This document shows, piece after piece, positions 19,472 through 20,387 of a DNA stretch of 20,387 nt. The position numbers and the translations under genes were made by a program. The stretch is from NCBI GenBank assembly GCA_001642005.1, contig LWCA01000687.1, positions 1 to 20,387 on the forward strand. Reading direction: 5' to 3'. The notes under the pieces were generated by a model. The model was not told where the DNA came from, ran no database searches, and worked only from the letters and a program-made list of their open reading frames with translations. Origin of the DNA: Intoshia linei (lineage: Eukaryota; Orthonectida; Rhopaluridae). Each line of letters begins with the position of its first letter. Within the stretch, counting starts at the first letter, position 1.

Positions 19472-20387
19472 CTAAAATAATAAATAAGTTACGCAGCGAT
19501 TAAAAAAATTGTGCGCAAATAGATGCAGATATTATTTTATTCTATAAACCTTGCATGTATATTATTCGTTGAACCATCTGTTTTCATTATAATGATAATT
19601 ATAATTATCCACAAAAAATTTTTTTAATCTTAATATTATCAAAAAATCAATTTTAAGCCAATGAAATGGATAAAACCATTCAGTTCAAAAATAATGAGCC
19701 ATTTTAATAAACTGTAAAAGTAAATTTTCCTCTAAATGCATTTTTCAGTTAGGATTTGGATAAAGAAGATACATATAATTGATTTTTTCCCATTTTGATA
19801 AAAGTGAATGAATATCATTAGATTTAGTAAAGTAAAACTATCATTATCCGCATAAATATTACTATAATCCAGGAACGCCAAAATATTTTGCTGTAAAGTC
19901 CAGGGATGTATAGAGTGCTAGGAGCTATATAACGGAAGTCTGATCATTACTGGCCTATCATTCGGAATGAATAGATATCTTTCGTATTATTAAAATTTTT
20001 CGAATTGTGGGGCAATTTTTTTTCAATAGGGCATTGGTTCTTAACATTTTTTGACCTATGCACCCCCAAATATTGATCTTAATAATTGTGCACCCCTGAT
20101 TAAAAATCAATTAATACAATATTAATTATAAATAAAATGTTAACTAGTTACTTAAATTAAAACGGATACAATTTAAGAATTAAAGCTGATTTGGTCATAA
20201 TAATAGTCGTCGAGATCCAACAGTAAACCCGGGCTCGATGGAAAGTATAAGCCCTTATAAAATTTTTTTTAAAATTAGACCTCTATACATTAATTAATCA
20301 AACGTTCATTATCTACAAATTAAAAATAACCATTGGAAATCGCATTAATTATCGAAATTATGATATACTTAAGAAATTTTTCATCAA
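19472..20387. other. Unresolved sequence upstream of the last SID-1 exons
   Basis: Further sid-1 exons are expected here on the minus strand, but none can be joined in phase. A 52-codon open stretch at 19735-19890 follows an acceptor (ACTTTACAG), and a short piece near 19560-19590 reads QRIIYMQ; neither matches the family convincingly. At about 20031, GCATTGGTTCTTAACATTTT followed by GCACCCCC resembles one end of a hAT MITE. A GC-richer patch at 20208-20245 (GTCGTCGAGATCC, then CCCGGGCTCGATGG) is unexplained. Confidence 0.35.

Overview
This is a very AT-rich eukaryotic nuclear window, almost certainly from an animal. The evidence is spliced protein-coding genes with GT-AG introns, a Dbl-family RhoGEF, a SID-1-type dsRNA-channel gene, the 3' tail of a metazoan-type non-LTR retrotransposon, and several hAT-like MITEs. 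Many introns are tiny (33, 37, 37, 39, 43, 48, 49 nt). Tiny introns, extreme AT content and about one gene per 4 kb suggest a compact, fast-evolving invertebrate such as an orthonectid or a flatworm. The taxonomic placement is inference. No tRNA, rRNA or CRISPR was seen.

Layout: 165-600 is a decayed non-LTR retrotransposon tail (+). 1121-1816 holds a multi-span membrane ORF (-) interrupted by one in-frame TAA. 2525-3218 is copy A of a dispersed repeat with a Helitron-like 3' end. 3540-4712 is an intact 390-codon basic, Ser/Asn/Lys-rich protein (-). 4959-5128 contains a two-unit direct repeat. 5718-8715 is a twelve-exon gene (-) whose product I do not recognise; every exon joins in phase. 8716-10005 is repeat-rich, with a hAT end. 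10006-14942 is a RhoGEF (-) with a complete DH domain spread over many short exons and a damaged or poorly resolved PH region. 14943-17597 contains two well-delimited hAT-type MITEs with 8-bp target duplications. 17598-17747 (+) is a small secreted, Ig-like ORF ending in an early stop. 17919-19471 (-) is the C-terminal part of a SID-1/SIDT gene. The rest up to 20387 is intergenic or unresolved upstream sid-1 sequence.

All convincing genes lie on the minus strand. Most of the ORFs longer than 60 codons in this window are exons run on into introns, or antisense shadows. The real genes emerge only when phase-compatible splice sites are followed. The repeats sit mainly in introns: copy B lies in the unknown gene and copy C in the RhoGEF. 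I found no clearly new molecular system. The best leads are the unrecognised twelve-exon protein, the Helitron-like repeat family, and the genes interrupted by single stops.
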